DNA of 64,000 bases from NCBI GenBank assembly GCA_041862375.1, contig JBGVTE010000054.1, positions 11,463 through 75,462 on the forward strand, read 5' to 3'. The translations under genes and the position numbers were made by a program. A model generated the notes under the pieces. The model did not search any database and was not told the origin of the DNA. It was given only the letters and a program-made list of their open reading frames with translations. The DNA comes from WVZL01 sp041862375. Its GTDB lineage: Bacteria; Acidobacteriota; Aminicenantia; Aminicenantales; Aminicenantaceae. Positions 35,275 to 45,227 of the stretch are shown here, one piece after another. Position 1 is the first letter of the stretch. Each line of letters opens with the position of its first letter.

Positions 35275-38200
35275 CAAAGCTAAACCTTCCCTCCTCATCT
35301 CTTATGCCCACAACGGATAGATCACCTGTTAGTTCCCATTCAAGGCGTATAAACTCCTCCCTCTGAGTTGATAGATTTGTTGAATAGAGAATAAAGAAGT
35401 TTCTTGATATCTTCTTGCCGACTGTCAGCCGGGCTGTAGTTTCAGCAGATGAACCCATAACAAAAGGATCGATTCTAAAACGATCGATCCTGAAAATCTT
35501 TTCAGCGCGCTTTTTTGCCTCTTCTGCAAGATGAAAAGACAAAAGAGAGGCAGTACCAAGCTGAGTACTTCTATCATAAGAGTAAGTTCTTTTAAAAGCC
35601 TCTCCCATGGCCAAGAGGGCTAGAACATCTTCTGGAGGCAAAGGAGGAGAAGAGCTGAATTCCGGATTGAGCCGGTCCAGTAATCCATTTAGAGAAAAAG
35701 TTACTCGATAATCCTTGACGTGTGCTTCTCCTTTAAATTCTAAGTAAGGTTCGATAATTGAAGGATTTATAAAACTCACTCGACCCCTTAGTATCCTGAA
35801 TTTTCTGTCTTGAAAATAAACATCGCCCTGCAAAGCTTCAATACTCCCGGTTACTATAGGGGCGTTCACATTTCCAGTGATTGACAGATCAAACTTTCCC
35901 TCAATCTTACCTAAAGAGTTTTGCATCCAAGCATTATCATCCGCTTTAATTCGGATGTTTAAATTGAGGTCATCAAAAACCCCGGGCTCTGTTCGGCTCT
36001 GATAATAAGGAGTTGAATAAAATATAAATTTTTCGTTGAGCTCACGCCGCCAGGACAGCCTGTCAACAAAAAAATCTCCATCTAGATCAAACCGTTCACT
36101 GTTTTTGATTACTCTCAATGAACCATCTGTTAAGACTCTCGTCCTCTCTAAAGGGGAAACAAGTAAGTTTTTTCCCTCTATTTTCAGGTCAACATTCTCT
36201 ATACCCTGCTTTCCAAGTTTTATTTCACCAGATCCCCAAACATCTCCTCCGCCCAATTTCCCCTGCAACGAACGGAGAGAAACCTTACCATCTTCGACAA
36301 ACATCAGTCCCGAATAGTCTCTAAAAGCATGAGCAAACTTGGGCAAGGGAAAAACTGAACCTTTAAAATCAATCACTCCCTTGAGCCGTGGAGACCCCTC
36401 TCCTGCCTTTACTTCAGCTAAATAATTAATCTGTCCTTCTGTTCCTTTCCAGGGAAGAAGAAGATCAAGATTCCTAAACGTACCTCTCACATCAGCCGTT
36501 AAGGATTCCTGATTAAACGGCATATTGAGCTCGACATAAAATTCATTTTCTCCAGGGAAAAAGTTACCTTCAATGTTTGCTGCGAGCTTTTCTTCACTGA
36601 AGCCAAGCTTAACTTCTCCCTTTACATCGGTCTTCTGAAAAGGCGCATAGATAAAATCCTTAATTTCAAATTTTCCCGGGGCTCTATCTCGATCAAGAAT
36701 ACCCTCTCCCTTAAGACTAAAGGATAAATCTCCCTTCAGCGGGGAATAGAAGGATGCACAATTAATGTTCTCTCCTTGGATATCAACATTAAATACTCGG
36801 TCCAGAAGCCCAATGTGAGCAAAACCCTTAACAGTTCCTTGGAGTATATTACATTGAAACTCCGAGAAAGTTACAGCACCTCCTCTCCATCCCAATTTTC
36901 CACTTACATCTCTCAAATTTTGGGAAGAAATTTTCATCAAAGGGCTGGTGAATATTCCTTCAACCTGAGTGTTGTCATCAATCTGCCTGACAGTAAAATC
37001 CCCAGAGCCTCTGCCTTTTAAGGGAAGATGGATATCCAGGCCAGGAAGAATCTCTTCGACACTGCCTTGAACAAGATGTATTTCAGCTTCCAAACCTTCT
37101 TGATTAGAAAGGAGAGATATCCTTCCCTCCATGAACGGGTCGTTCACCCTGAATTTTCCTATAAAATCATTTTTAATAATTTCCGCATTGCCTTCTACGC
37201 GATTAACATTAAACTTATCAAACCCAGCGGGAGAAAGAGAAAAATTTGCCTTTACTTGAGGAGAAGAATAGCTGCCTAAAATTTTTAGGCTCGCTCTTCC
37301 CTTCCCCCGGATTTCAGGAATCGAAAAATTTTTAACTAGGATTAAAGAAGTAAAATGACGGGCTTGTTTAATATCACTGACGTCCCCCTGGATAGACAAG
37401 TCAACATCTTTATTAACTTCTACGCTGCCTTCCACATCAACGAGTGCAAAACTTGATCGAAGTCTTTGAGACGAAAAAGAAAATTTATCTTTTTTATTCC
37501 AACTTAGCGTTACTCGTCCTTGAAAAGGAAACTTATCATTCACTGCCTCTAAGAATTCATCCCTGAATTCTATATCTGCCACCAGCTTTTTCTCATCAAT
37601 AATAAAATTACCCCATGCAGGAGATATAATTGGCCACGGAAGACCTGTATATTTAACTATCGGATCCAGGTGAAATCTTCTAGCAATTCCTTCAATCCTA
37701 CTCTTGCTGAAATTAATCCTTACATACTCCTCTGGCATAAATCCCTTCTGAATATTAAATTCAACCGACCCCTTCATTCCCTCCATTACTTCAACTTTTC
37801 CTCGCACCCTTCCCAAGTGAACTCTGTTTAAAGTAAGGCCATCGCTTGAGTAATCACTTAAAAAAGAGATACTCCCACCTTTTCTCTTTAATATTCCCTC
37901 TCCTTCCGCTTTTCCATCCCATTCAAAGGGAAGGTTTAAAAGGCTGGCAATCAAAGAAGTTTCGACTTTAAGGGAAGTTTTTAAGGTAATTTCCGGATCA
38001 CGGATATTGAGTATATTGCCTTCAGCCTTCAACACGAATCCAGAACCATAAATCCTCATTTTTTTTATCTTTACTTCATTATCTCGGCCTTCGATCGATA
38101 GGCTTACGTTCCCTTGAAGCGTCTTCTTAGCCGAGATTGAGGAGAGGGTGGCCTCTTCTGCTTCTCCCAGGAAAGAAAAATGCCTTTTTTTCTGAGTAAA

Positions 38201-38647
38201 AAGGGCTTTTATGTCTTTTGCCTGGAAATTGTTGTCTTTGCCCCAGTAATAGAATTTCCCTCCTCTTATCAAACCATTCTCGATGGCGAAAGGAATGGGA
38301 GAAATAGACTTTCCCTCTTTACCCTCAGTTTGTGATTCAGCATGAATAATTAAAATAGGCTCATCAATAAAAACTCTGAGTGGTTTCTCATTCTTTAACA
38401 AAGATGTGTAAGAAATTTTTACTTCTACTTTTTTTGCAGAAAAAAAAGGAAAAAGGGAAGTTGTTCTCACGTCTTCTATGACGAGAGCAGGGGGGAATAT
38501 AGAAAGTTGAAGTTGAGTATAATCAAAGTTATCCTTAATTTTTTTCTTAACCTGGTGGAGGAAAATGTTTTTTAGAGTTATTCCTAGACCCATCACGAGG
38601 AAGATAACAAGAGAGATACCGATCAATGATTTTAACTTTTTATTCAT
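35249..38647 (-). CDS. tamB: TamB-like inner-membrane to outer-membrane bridge protein
   Basis: About 1132 residues from the ATG at 38647 (a GTG precedes it directly). An uncleaved N-terminal span (LIGISLVIFLVMGLGITL) is followed by a very long run of beta-strand repeats typical of AsmA/TamB lipid-transfer grooves. The C-terminal DUF490 domain ends TASLLSFHLAEEAKKRAEKI, GKKISRNFFILYSTNLSTQ and RFSFDVKIYKRF. TamB partners the downstream Omp85 protein and is thought to carry phospholipids or assist outer-membrane protein insertion. It heads the tamB-tamA-surA-like-fabD operon. Confidence 0.88.
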   Translation of the reverse strand: MNKKLKSLIGISLVIFLVMGLGITLKNIFLHQVKKKIKDNFDYTQLQLSIFPPALVIEDVRTTSLFPFFSAKKVEVKISYTSLLKNEKPLRVFIDEPILIIHAESQTEGKEGKSISPIPFAIENGLIRGGKFYYWGKDNNFQAKDIKALFTQKKRHFSFLGEAEEATLSSISAKKTLQGNVSLSIEGRDNEVKIKKMRIYGSGFVLKAEGNILNIRDPEITLKTSLKVETSLIASLLNLPFEWDGKAEGEGILKRKGGSISFLSDYSSDGLTLNRVHLGRVRGKVEVMEGMKGSVEFNIQKGFMPEEYVRINFSKSRIEGIARRFHLDPIVKYTGLPWPIISPAWGNFIIDEKKLVADIEFRDEFLEAVNDKFPFQGRVTLSWNKKDKFSFSSQRLRSSFALVDVEGSVEVNKDVDLSIQGDVSDIKQARHFTSLILVKNFSIPEIRGKGRASLKILGSYSSPQVKANFSLSPAGFDKFNVNRVEGNAEIIKNDFIGKFRVNDPFMEGRISLLSNQEGLEAEIHLVQGSVEEILPGLDIHLPLKGRGSGDFTVRQIDDNTQVEGIFTSPLMKISSQNLRDVSGKLGWRGGAVTFSEFQCNILQGTVKGFAHIGLLDRVFNVDIQGENINCASFYSPLKGDLSFSLKGEGILDRDRAPGKFEIKDFIYAPFQKTDVKGEVKLGFSEEKLAANIEGNFFPGENEFYVELNMPFNQESLTADVRGTFRNLDLLLPWKGTEGQINYLAEVKAGEGSPRLKGVIDFKGSVFPLPKFAHAFRDYSGLMFVEDGKVSLRSLQGKLGGGDVWGSGEIKLGKQGIENVDLKIEGKNLLVSPLERTRVLTDGSLRVIKNSERFDLDGDFFVDRLSWRRELNEKFIFYSTPYYQSRTEPGVFDDLNLNIRIKADDNAWMQNSLGKIEGKFDLSITGNVNAPIVTGSIEALQGDVYFQDRKFRILRGRVSFINPSIIEPYLEFKGEAHVKDYRVTFSLNGLLDRLNPEFSSSPPLPPEDVLALLAMGEAFKRTYSYDRSTQLGTASLLSFHLAEEAKKRAEKIFRIDRFRIDPFVMGSSAETTARLTVGKKISRNFFILYSTNLSTQREEFIRLEWELTGDLSVVGIRDEEGRFSFDVKIYKRF

Positions 38648-38798
38648 CACTCGACACGTATGAACAATAATTAAGTTATAAATATAACATTTTTCACTAA
38701 AAATATAAAAAGCTTGAGTTCAAAAGTAAGCATCCTTTTATCCGTAAGGCTGGAATTTTAAATGCGAGTTTAGAAATTGAAATCAGAAGAGATATTCT

Positions 38799-39290
38799 CT
38801 ATTCTACAGAAAAAAGAGTAGAGCCAGTTTCAACATAATCTCCCACATTGGGAATTATTTTTTTTACTATACCTGATTGGGGAGATTTTATTTCATTTTC
38901 CATTTTCATAGCCTCGAGTACCAACACAGCCTGGCCCTCTTTAATCTTATCACCTTCCTGGAGAAATATCTTCACAATCCTCCCTGGCATCGATGTCTTG
39001 ATATCTGCTTTTTTCTGCTTAGCTCTCTGCTTGCCCAGAAACTGGGAAGCAGATTTTTTCTCTATTTTAAAAAATTTTTCATCGACATAAACAGAATAAA
39101 AAGAAGTATTAAAATCTATGATAATATTGTATATCTTGCCGTTTACGTTTAAGAGCAGTTCATTATTTCTTAAAAATTCGACCGATACAAGGTATTTCTT
39201 CTGATCAAGAATAATGTCCATAGTGTTCTTCTTTTTTTCTTCAAGATTCAACCTGAATTCTCTGTTATCGAGCCAAAAAGAGATGTTCAT
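38799..39290 (-). CDS. Biotin carboxyl carrier subunit of an acyl-CoA carboxylase
   Basis: About 163 residues from ATG 39290; the frame is open further upstream but only inside the biotin carboxylase gene. An N-terminal beta region (about 1-85) and a Lys-rich linker precede the biotinyl domain, which has the modified lysine in LEAMKMENEIKSPQSGIVKKI. It carries the carboxyl group from the biotin carboxylase to the carboxyltransferase. Start and upstream stop are one base apart, so the two are translated together. Confidence 0.92.
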   Translation of the reverse strand: MNISFWLDNREFRLNLEEKKKNTMDIILDQKKYLVSVEFLRNNELLLNVNGKIYNIIIDFNTSFYSVYVDEKFFKIEKKSASQFLGKQRAKQKKADIKTSMPGRIVKIFLQEGDKIKEGQAVLVLEAMKMENEIKSPQSGIVKKIIPNVGDYVETGSTLFSVE

Positions 39291-39291
39291 T

Positions 39292-40800
39292 TTACAGCCT
39301 GTTGGAAATGTTCTGTAATCTCCCTTGGAGCTTCCAATTGCTCTCTTTCTTCTTGGAGCGAGGAGTAACAACCATCTTACTATCTAAATAACTTTTCACT
39401 CCTGCTGCTATCAAGGCTGCTATTTTCGCCTCTGTATCGTCGACATCTTCTTTTTGCATGTCTGCAATGAAATGGGTATTATAAACACCCTTATAAAACC
39501 TTGGGTGAAGAAGAATCGACTTGAAAAAGGGAACAGTCGTCTTTATCCCGTGTATTTGATACTCTGATAGTGCTCTTAGCATCCGATTAATTGCTTCTGA
39601 CCTGGACATCCCCCATGTTATTAACTTGGAAAGCAAAGGATCATACTCTAGGGGAACTTCATATCCTTCGTAAATTCCGCTATCATCTCTAATACCCAGT
39701 CCTCCCCCGGGACTTCGCAGATAAACAATCTTTCCAGGGGAGGGCATAAAGTTGTCGTCAGGATCTTCTGCATAGATACGGCATTCTACAGAATACCCGT
39801 TAGGCTTGATATCCTCTTGAGAAAATTTAAGGGGATAGCCTGCAGCTATTTCAATCTGGCACTTAACCAAGTCAATCCCTGTTACCATTTCAGTAATTGG
39901 ATGCTCCACTTGAAGCCGGGTATTCATTTCTAAGAAATAAAACTGTCCATCTTTGTCCACAATAAATTCTACGGTGCCCGCATTCCGGTAATTGACAGCG
40001 GCAGCAGCTCTCACCGCTATCTCCCCCATTTCTCTTCGCGTTTTTTCATCTAGAAAGGGAGAAGGAGTTTCCTCCAGGACTTTTTGGTATCTTCTTTGAA
40101 TAGAGCACTCCCTTTCTCCCAGGTATATAATATTCCCGCATTGATCCGCCAGGATCTGAATCTCGATATGATGGGGCTCTTCGATGTATTTTTCGATGTA
40201 AATTGAAGGATCATCAAAACTTGATTGAGCTTCAGACTGAGCCATTCGGTAGGAAGAAAGCAATTTTCCCTTGCTTTCCACGAGCCTCATCCCCTTTCCT
40301 CCACCTCCTGCTGAAGCCTTCAGCAGAAGAGGATAGCCAACTTCCTGTGCCTTCTGTTGTAAGTCTTTCTCATCCTTTACGGGCTTAAGCGTACCAGGAA
40401 TAACAGGAACTCCAGCTTTTACCATTCTCTGTCGAGAATAAGTCTTAATGCCCATGATTTCCATCGGCTCTGATGAGGGGCCAATGAAGACTATCCCTTC
40501 TTCTTCACAGCGTTTCACAAAATTATAATTTTCAGCTAAAAAACCATAGCCAGGATGAATAGCCTTAGCTTTAGCCTCTTTTGCTATCTCTATTATTTTG
40601 TCAATATTTAGATAGCTTTGAGATGGCGTGGAAGGGCCTAAGTAGTAAGCTTCCTCTGCTAATTTCACATGCAGAGCTTTTCTGTCTGCTTCTGAAAAAA
40701 CAGCTACGGGAGTTATGCCCATTTCTTTGCAGGCACGGATTACTCTTACAGCAATTTCTCCCCGATTAGCAATCAATATTTTTCTAAACATCTTTGCCAT
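39292..40800 (-). CDS. Biotin carboxylase subunit of an acyl-CoA carboxylase
   Basis: About 502 residues from ATG 40800, which has AGGTGA upstream; a GTG five codons earlier is possible. It begins MFRKILIANRGEIAVRVIRACKEMGI. The ATP-grasp region includes KASAGGGGKGMRLV, the biotin carboxylase signature ECSIQRRYQKVLEETPSP follows, and then FLEMNTRLQVEHPITEMVTGIDLV. It carboxylates biotin with ATP and bicarbonate. It is the middle gene of carboxyltransferase-biotin carboxylase-carrier, an arrangement typical of propionyl- or methylmalonyl-CoA enzymes. Confidence 0.95.
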   Translation of the reverse strand: MAKMFRKILIANRGEIAVRVIRACKEMGITPVAVFSEADRKALHVKLAEEAYYLGPSTPSQSYLNIDKIIEIAKEAKAKAIHPGYGFLAENYNFVKRCEEEGIVFIGPSSEPMEIMGIKTYSRQRMVKAGVPVIPGTLKPVKDEKDLQQKAQEVGYPLLLKASAGGGGKGMRLVESKGKLLSSYRMAQSEAQSSFDDPSIYIEKYIEEPHHIEIQILADQCGNIIYLGERECSIQRRYQKVLEETPSPFLDEKTRREMGEIAVRAAAAVNYRNAGTVEFIVDKDGQFYFLEMNTRLQVEHPITEMVTGIDLVKCQIEIAAGYPLKFSQEDIKPNGYSVECRIYAEDPDDNFMPSPGKIVYLRSPGGGLGIRDDSGIYEGYEVPLEYDPLLSKLITWGMSRSEAINRMLRALSEYQIHGIKTTVPFFKSILLHPRFYKGVYNTHFIADMQKEDVDDTEAKIAALIAAGVKSYLDSKMVVTPRSKKKESNWKLQGRLQNISNRL

Positions 40801-40907
40801 CTTCGTTTTGCTCACCTGCCGAGTTTGTCAAGCCTATCCCGTTTTCATTGCTGTTTTAATATTATCACAAGAAAGACTAGACAAACGAGATATTCCAGAT
40901 AACCCGA

Positions 40908-42464
40908 CTATAACGGTATATTTCCGTGCTTTTTAGGAGGATTTTTATCTACCTTGGTCTCCAGCATCTTCAGGGCAGCGATAAGTCTTGGTCTTGTAAA
41001 TTTAGGCTCAATTACTTCATCCAGATATCCCTTTTCACAGGCTATGTAAGGATTTGCAAACCTCTCCCTGAATTCCTCGATTTTTGTCTCTCTCATTTTT
41101 TCCGAAATTTTTGTGCTCTCTATTTCACGTTTGTAAACGATGTTAACTGCTCCTTCTGGACCCATAACAGCAATCTCAGCCCCCGGATAGGCGTAATTAA
41201 TATCGGCCCTGATATGCTTGGAGGCCATAACACAATATGCTCCTCCATAAGCTTTTCGTGTGATCAGGGTGATTTTAGGCACAGTAGCTTCAGCAAAGGC
41301 ATAAAGAAGCTTTGCTCCATGACGAATTATACCACCGTGTTCCTGAGCAACTCCTGGAAGAAATCCTGGAACATCCTCAAAAGTGATAAGCGGTATGTTA
41401 AAAGCATCGCAAAAACGGACAAACCGCGCCCCTTTGTCCGAAGCATTTATATCTAGCGCTCCGGCCAGGTGCTCTGGTTGATTAGCCACAACAGCTACGG
41501 ACTTGCTCCCTAAGCGACCGAATCCTATCACAATATTTTTTGCATATTCGGCTTGAACTTCAAAAAAATAGTTATCATCCAAGGCTTCCCTGATTATCTT
41601 TCTTATGTCGTAGGGCTGATTTGGATCATCTGGAACTGCATAATTTAATTCTTCGCTTATTCTGTCGACAGGATCATTTGTTTCTTTTTGGGGAGGGTCT
41701 TCCATGTTGTTGCTGGGAATAAAGGACAGGAGCTCTTTGATGAGTGCCAGAGCATCCTCTTCATTCTCTGCAGCAAAATGAGCCACACCACTAAGAGCAT
41801 TATGCGTATCTGCTCCTCCCAATTCCTCCATCGTGACTTCTTCATGGGTTACTGCTCTAATTACTTCAGGGCCTGTTATGAACATATTGCTCATTTCTTT
41901 TGTCATGATGATAAAATCTGTCATAGCTGGAGAATAAACAGCCCCCCCGGCACAAGGCCCCATGATTGCTGATATCTGAGGAATTACTCCTGAGGCTAAA
42001 ACATTCCTTAGAAAAATATCAGCATAGCCGCCCAGACTGGCAACACCTTCTTGAATCCGTGCTCCACCTGAATCATTGAGCCCGATTACAGGAGCTCCTG
42101 CTTTCATAGCCAAATCCATAATTTTAACAATTTTGGCTGCATTTGCTCCGCTCAAGGAGCCTCCAAACACCGTAAAATCTTGGGCAAAAACAAAGACTGT
42201 TCTGCCATTCATACGACCATATCCTGAGACAACTCCATCACCATAAATTCGTTTTTTCTCCATTCCAAAATCATGGCTCTGATGAACAACAAGTTTATCC
42301 ATTTCCTCAAAAGAACCCTCATCAAGTAAGAGGTTTATTCTTTCATGGGCAGTAAGCTTCCCAGCTTGGTGCTGTTTTTTTATCCTTTCCTTACCTCCTC
42401 CTAAATCAGCCAGACGGACTCTTTCTCTCAAACCATCAATTTTTTTCTCTATGGTCATCTTCAT
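40908..42464 (-). CDS. Acyl-CoA carboxylase carboxyltransferase subunit (propionyl/methylmalonyl type)
   Basis: 518 residues covering both the beta-like and alpha-like halves. Features are the start HQAGKLTAHERINLLLDEGSFEEMD, the oxyanion-hole regions GLNDSGGARIQEGV and MGPCAGGAVYSPAMTDF, the C-terminal-half ITFEDVPGFLPGVAQEHGGIIRHGAKLL and AYGGAYCVMASKHI, and the ending MLETKVDKNPPKKHGNIPL. It transfers the carboxyl group to an acyl-CoA, most likely propionyl-CoA. Sodium-pump subunits of methylmalonyl-CoA decarboxylase are not beside it. It lies 16 bases after the transaldolase gene. Confidence 0.93.
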   Translation of the reverse strand: MKMTIEKKIDGLRERVRLADLGGGKERIKKQHQAGKLTAHERINLLLDEGSFEEMDKLVVHQSHDFGMEKKRIYGDGVVSGYGRMNGRTVFVFAQDFTVFGGSLSGANAAKIVKIMDLAMKAGAPVIGLNDSGGARIQEGVASLGGYADIFLRNVLASGVIPQISAIMGPCAGGAVYSPAMTDFIIMTKEMSNMFITGPEVIRAVTHEEVTMEELGGADTHNALSGVAHFAAENEEDALALIKELLSFIPSNNMEDPPQKETNDPVDRISEELNYAVPDDPNQPYDIRKIIREALDDNYFFEVQAEYAKNIVIGFGRLGSKSVAVVANQPEHLAGALDINASDKGARFVRFCDAFNIPLITFEDVPGFLPGVAQEHGGIIRHGAKLLYAFAEATVPKITLITRKAYGGAYCVMASKHIRADINYAYPGAEIAVMGPEGAVNIVYKREIESTKISEKMRETKIEEFRERFANPYIACEKGYLDEVIEPKFTRPRLIAALKMLETKVDKNPPKKHGNIPL

Positions 42465-42480
42465 TCATCCTGACTAAAAT

Positions 42481-43125
42481 CTAACGCTTTACCTTACCCC
42501 AGTCTTTTAAAAACCTTTCCATCCCGATATCAGTCAAAGGATGCTTTACTAATTTTTCTAAAACAGCAAAGGGAACAGTAACTATATCTGCCCCGATGAG
42601 AGATGCTTCAACTACATGGAGCGGATGCCTGATGCTTGCAACAATCACTTCTGTTTCAATTCCATAATTGTCAAAAATAACCATTACCTGCTCGATTATA
42701 TCCATTCCAGGATGAGAAATATCATCGAGCCGTCCGATAAAGGGACTCACATATCTTGCCCCAGCCTTTGCAGCCAGGAGTGCCTGAGTTGGAGAGAAGA
42801 CAAGAGTTGTATTGACATCAATTCCTTCCTGAGATAGTACTTTAATCGCCTTAAGCCCCTCTATATTAATTGGAACTTTGACTACAACATTATCAGCAAG
42901 CTTAGCTAAGCCTCGTGCTTCCTTTATAATGTCTTTAGCTTCCACAGAAACAGCTTCTACACTGATGGGCCCGGGGACAATTTTGCTTATTTGCCTGATC
43001 AGTGTTTCAAATTTTACATTCTCTTTTGAGACTAAGGTTGGATTAGTCGTCACTCCATCTACAATTCCCCAGCTCGCTGCATCCTTTATCTGGTTCAAGT
43101 TGGCTGTATCTAAGAAAAATTTCAT
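42481..43125 (-). CDS. tal: Transaldolase (short FSA/TalC type)
   Basis: 214 residues, the length of the short transaldolase/fructose-6-phosphate aldolase family. MKFFLDTANLNQIKDAASWGIVDGVTTNPTLV is the family start, the Schiff-base lysine lies in NVVVKVP, and GIDVNTTLVFSPTQALLAAKAGARYVSPFIGRLDD is conserved. It acts in the non-oxidative pentose phosphate pathway. It shares a transcript with the acyl-CoA carboxylase genes judging by spacing, a pairing I cannot explain metabolically. Confidence 0.95.
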   Translation of the reverse strand: MKFFLDTANLNQIKDAASWGIVDGVTTNPTLVSKENVKFETLIRQISKIVPGPISVEAVSVEAKDIIKEARGLAKLADNVVVKVPINIEGLKAIKVLSQEGIDVNTTLVFSPTQALLAAKAGARYVSPFIGRLDDISHPGMDIIEQVMVIFDNYGIETEVIVASIRHPLHVVEASLIGADIVTVPFAVLEKLVKHPLTDIGMERFLKDWGKVKR

Positions 43126-43242
43126 TTATACCTCCAATAAAATCTTTTCCCTGGTTTGTCTCATCAATCAGGCTTGTTTAACTCATTTTCGTTGTCCTTA
43201 ACGAGACAAACATAATAAACGAAGTGAACCAAAAAAGCTAAA

Positions 43243-44010
43243 TCATTGCTTGATTTTCATAACAGTATTGGAAAGAGTGCCTATTCCTTCTATTTGAACA
43301 TCAACCTTGTCACCGGGATACATTGGGCCCACTCCAGCAGGAGTTCCTGTGCTGATGATATCTCCGGGGTATAATGTCATTATTTCTGAAATAAATATTA
43401 GCAAGAAAGGAACAGTAAAAATTAAATTTTTTGTATGTACTGATTGTTTAAGCTTTCCGTTTAAAAACGTCTTGAGACGCACCTGGGATGGATCGATATC
43501 AGTTGCGATACAGGGCCCCACTGCTGCGAAAGTATCGAAGGATTTAGAGCGGGTAAATTGGCCATCTTTCTCCTGAAGATCACGAGCTGTTATATCATTG
43601 AAACATGTATAGCCAAGAATATAGTTATCTACACTCTCATTTTCTTTAATATGATGTGCTTTATTTCTTATTAGGAAAGCTAACTCGCCTTCATAGTCAA
43701 CCCTTTTTGCCTTCCTCGGGAATATAATGATATCCCGATGTCCGATAACAGAAGAGGGGGGCTTAAGAAATATCAAGGGCTCTTCGGGAAGCGCCTTGCC
43801 CCTCTCCATGGCGTGATTGCTATAGTTCAAACCTACAGCAACTATTTTGGATGGTGTAACGGGAGGCAGCACAGTGACTTCACTAATAGAAATTCCCTCT
43901 TCTTCGATTCTAAAGTTCTTGAATATTGAGCCCTTTAGAGGAAAAAGGACTTCTTCTTCTAAAGCTCCATAGTAAATCTTATCTTTGTGCTTAAATCGAA
44001 AAATTTTCAT
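43243..44010 (-). CDS. Fumarylacetoacetate hydrolase family protein
   Basis: 255 residues. The FAH fold is shown by VGLNYSNHAMERGKALPEEPLIFLKPPSSVIGH, the metal-binding VDYEGELAFLI with paired Glu, YILGYTCFNDITARDLQ, the SFDTFAAVGPCIATD stretch and the final DIISTGTPAGVGPMYPGDKVDV. Members hydrolyse or decarboxylate oxo-acids such as acylpyruvates; the substrate is not determinable. Its start overlaps the stop of the FN3 lipoprotein gene by four bases. Confidence 0.92.
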   Translation of the reverse strand: MKIFRFKHKDKIYYGALEEEVLFPLKGSIFKNFRIEEEGISISEVTVLPPVTPSKIVAVGLNYSNHAMERGKALPEEPLIFLKPPSSVIGHRDIIIFPRKAKRVDYEGELAFLIRNKAHHIKENESVDNYILGYTCFNDITARDLQEKDGQFTRSKSFDTFAAVGPCIATDIDPSQVRLKTFLNGKLKQSVHTKNLIFTVPFLLIFISEIMTLYPGDIISTGTPAGVGPMYPGDKVDVQIEGIGTLSNTVMKIKQ

Positions 44011-45227
44011 GAAGACTCTTCCTTTATCATTTCAGATATACTCTCTGATTTTTTACTTTCATTTCCGCTTTCATCCTGAGCAGTAATAGCATAATAATAT
44101 CGCTTGTTCTTTTCAACTGTTGAATCACTGTAAACATTTTCCCGAATTGGATTTTTTGTCAATAAAGTGAACTCCCCCTGCTCTTCACTTCTTCGCCAGA
44201 CTCTGTATCCAGCTAAATCCTCTTCTCTATTCGCTTCCCAGCTCATGCTGACAAAATTACTTCCTGCCACGGAAATCAAGCCCGAAGGAGGAGCAGGCGC
44301 AAACGTATCCTCAACCAATATCTCAACAACCTCAGAATCGCTGCTTTCCCAGAAAGGAGAAGATTCTTCTAAACAAGCCCTGACAAAATATTGGTATTTT
44401 TCCCCAAATTGAAAATTTTTATCAATGAATATTCTTTCTTTTGCAAGGAATGAATAAGCTTTAAAAAAGAGATAATAAGCTTTGCTGAAGAGAAAATCTT
44501 TCTCACTTAATTCTTCCTCCCTGATAAGCGAAGAATTAAGTTTTCGGGGATACTCTTCTTCCTCATTCTTGCGGTAAATGTTATAGCCTTTTACTCTAGC
44601 TGTAGAAGAATTGTCAATGTTTTTCAGGGGAATCCTCCACTTGATCTCAATTCTGTCTTTAAACAGAGTAGATTGAACCTCCGGAGGAGGATGAGGAACA
44701 AGTCGTGGTTCAATCGAAATCAAATCTGAAAATTCTGATTCTTTCTTTTTCTCATCCTGAACCTTTAGGGCAAAAGTAAATCGCCCTGAAGACAATTGCT
44801 CTGGAGTTAATGGTAAGAAATATTCAAATTCGGCAGGATCCTCATCCTTTGTTATTTGATATTCAGGGAATGTATCTTTCTCTATCGCAAACATTAGTTT
44901 CGCTTTATTCTTAAACTCTTCTAACGATATTTCAGGAGGAGTCTGGCTTTCTTCAAGTAACAATTCCCATTCTGTCTCATCAGATTCTTTTTGTTCTTCA
45001 AGCAACCAAATCTCGATTTCTTTTATTTCGACCAAAGGATTCCCATCAGTATAATTCTTAGGGTTTTTCCACGTAAGAATTATGTTATTTCCCCTCTGAA
45101 CAACAGTGAAACCTTCTACTTTTTGAGGAATTTTTTTAACAGGAGCAACAATAGGCCCCTTTGTTCCGCAGAAAGTGAGAAATATAAGCAAAAAAGAAAG
45201 AATAAAATGAGGAAAAATTCTCTTCAT
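44007..45227 (-). CDS. Lipoprotein with fibronectin type III-like domains
   Basis: 406 residues. Lipobox LTFC (Cys about 20) is followed by GTKGPIVAPVKKIPQKVEGF. Three FN3-like regions follow (about 38-175, 176-300 and 308-400), with recurring patterns such as IILTWKNP, IEIKWRIPL and VSMSWEANREEDLAGYRVWRR; the last is the most typical. Lipoproteins of this kind are common in Acidobacteria-like genomes, with unknown function. Its ATG overlaps the hslU stop (TAATG), so it is coupled to the HslVU protease operon. Confidence 0.8.
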   Translation of the reverse strand: MKRIFPHFILSFLLIFLTFCGTKGPIVAPVKKIPQKVEGFTVVQRGNNIILTWKNPKNYTDGNPLVEIKEIEIWLLEEQKESDETEWELLLEESQTPPEISLEEFKNKAKLMFAIEKDTFPEYQITKDEDPAEFEYFLPLTPEQLSSGRFTFALKVQDEKKKESEFSDLISIEPRLVPHPPPEVQSTLFKDRIEIKWRIPLKNIDNSSTARVKGYNIYRKNEEEEYPRKLNSSLIREEELSEKDFLFSKAYYLFFKAYSFLAKERIFIDKNFQFGEKYQYFVRACLEESSPFWESSDSEVVEILVEDTFAPAPPSGLISVAGSNFVSMSWEANREEDLAGYRVWRRSEEQGEFTLLTKNPIRENVYSDSTVEKNKRYYYAITAQDESGNESKKSESISEMIKEESS

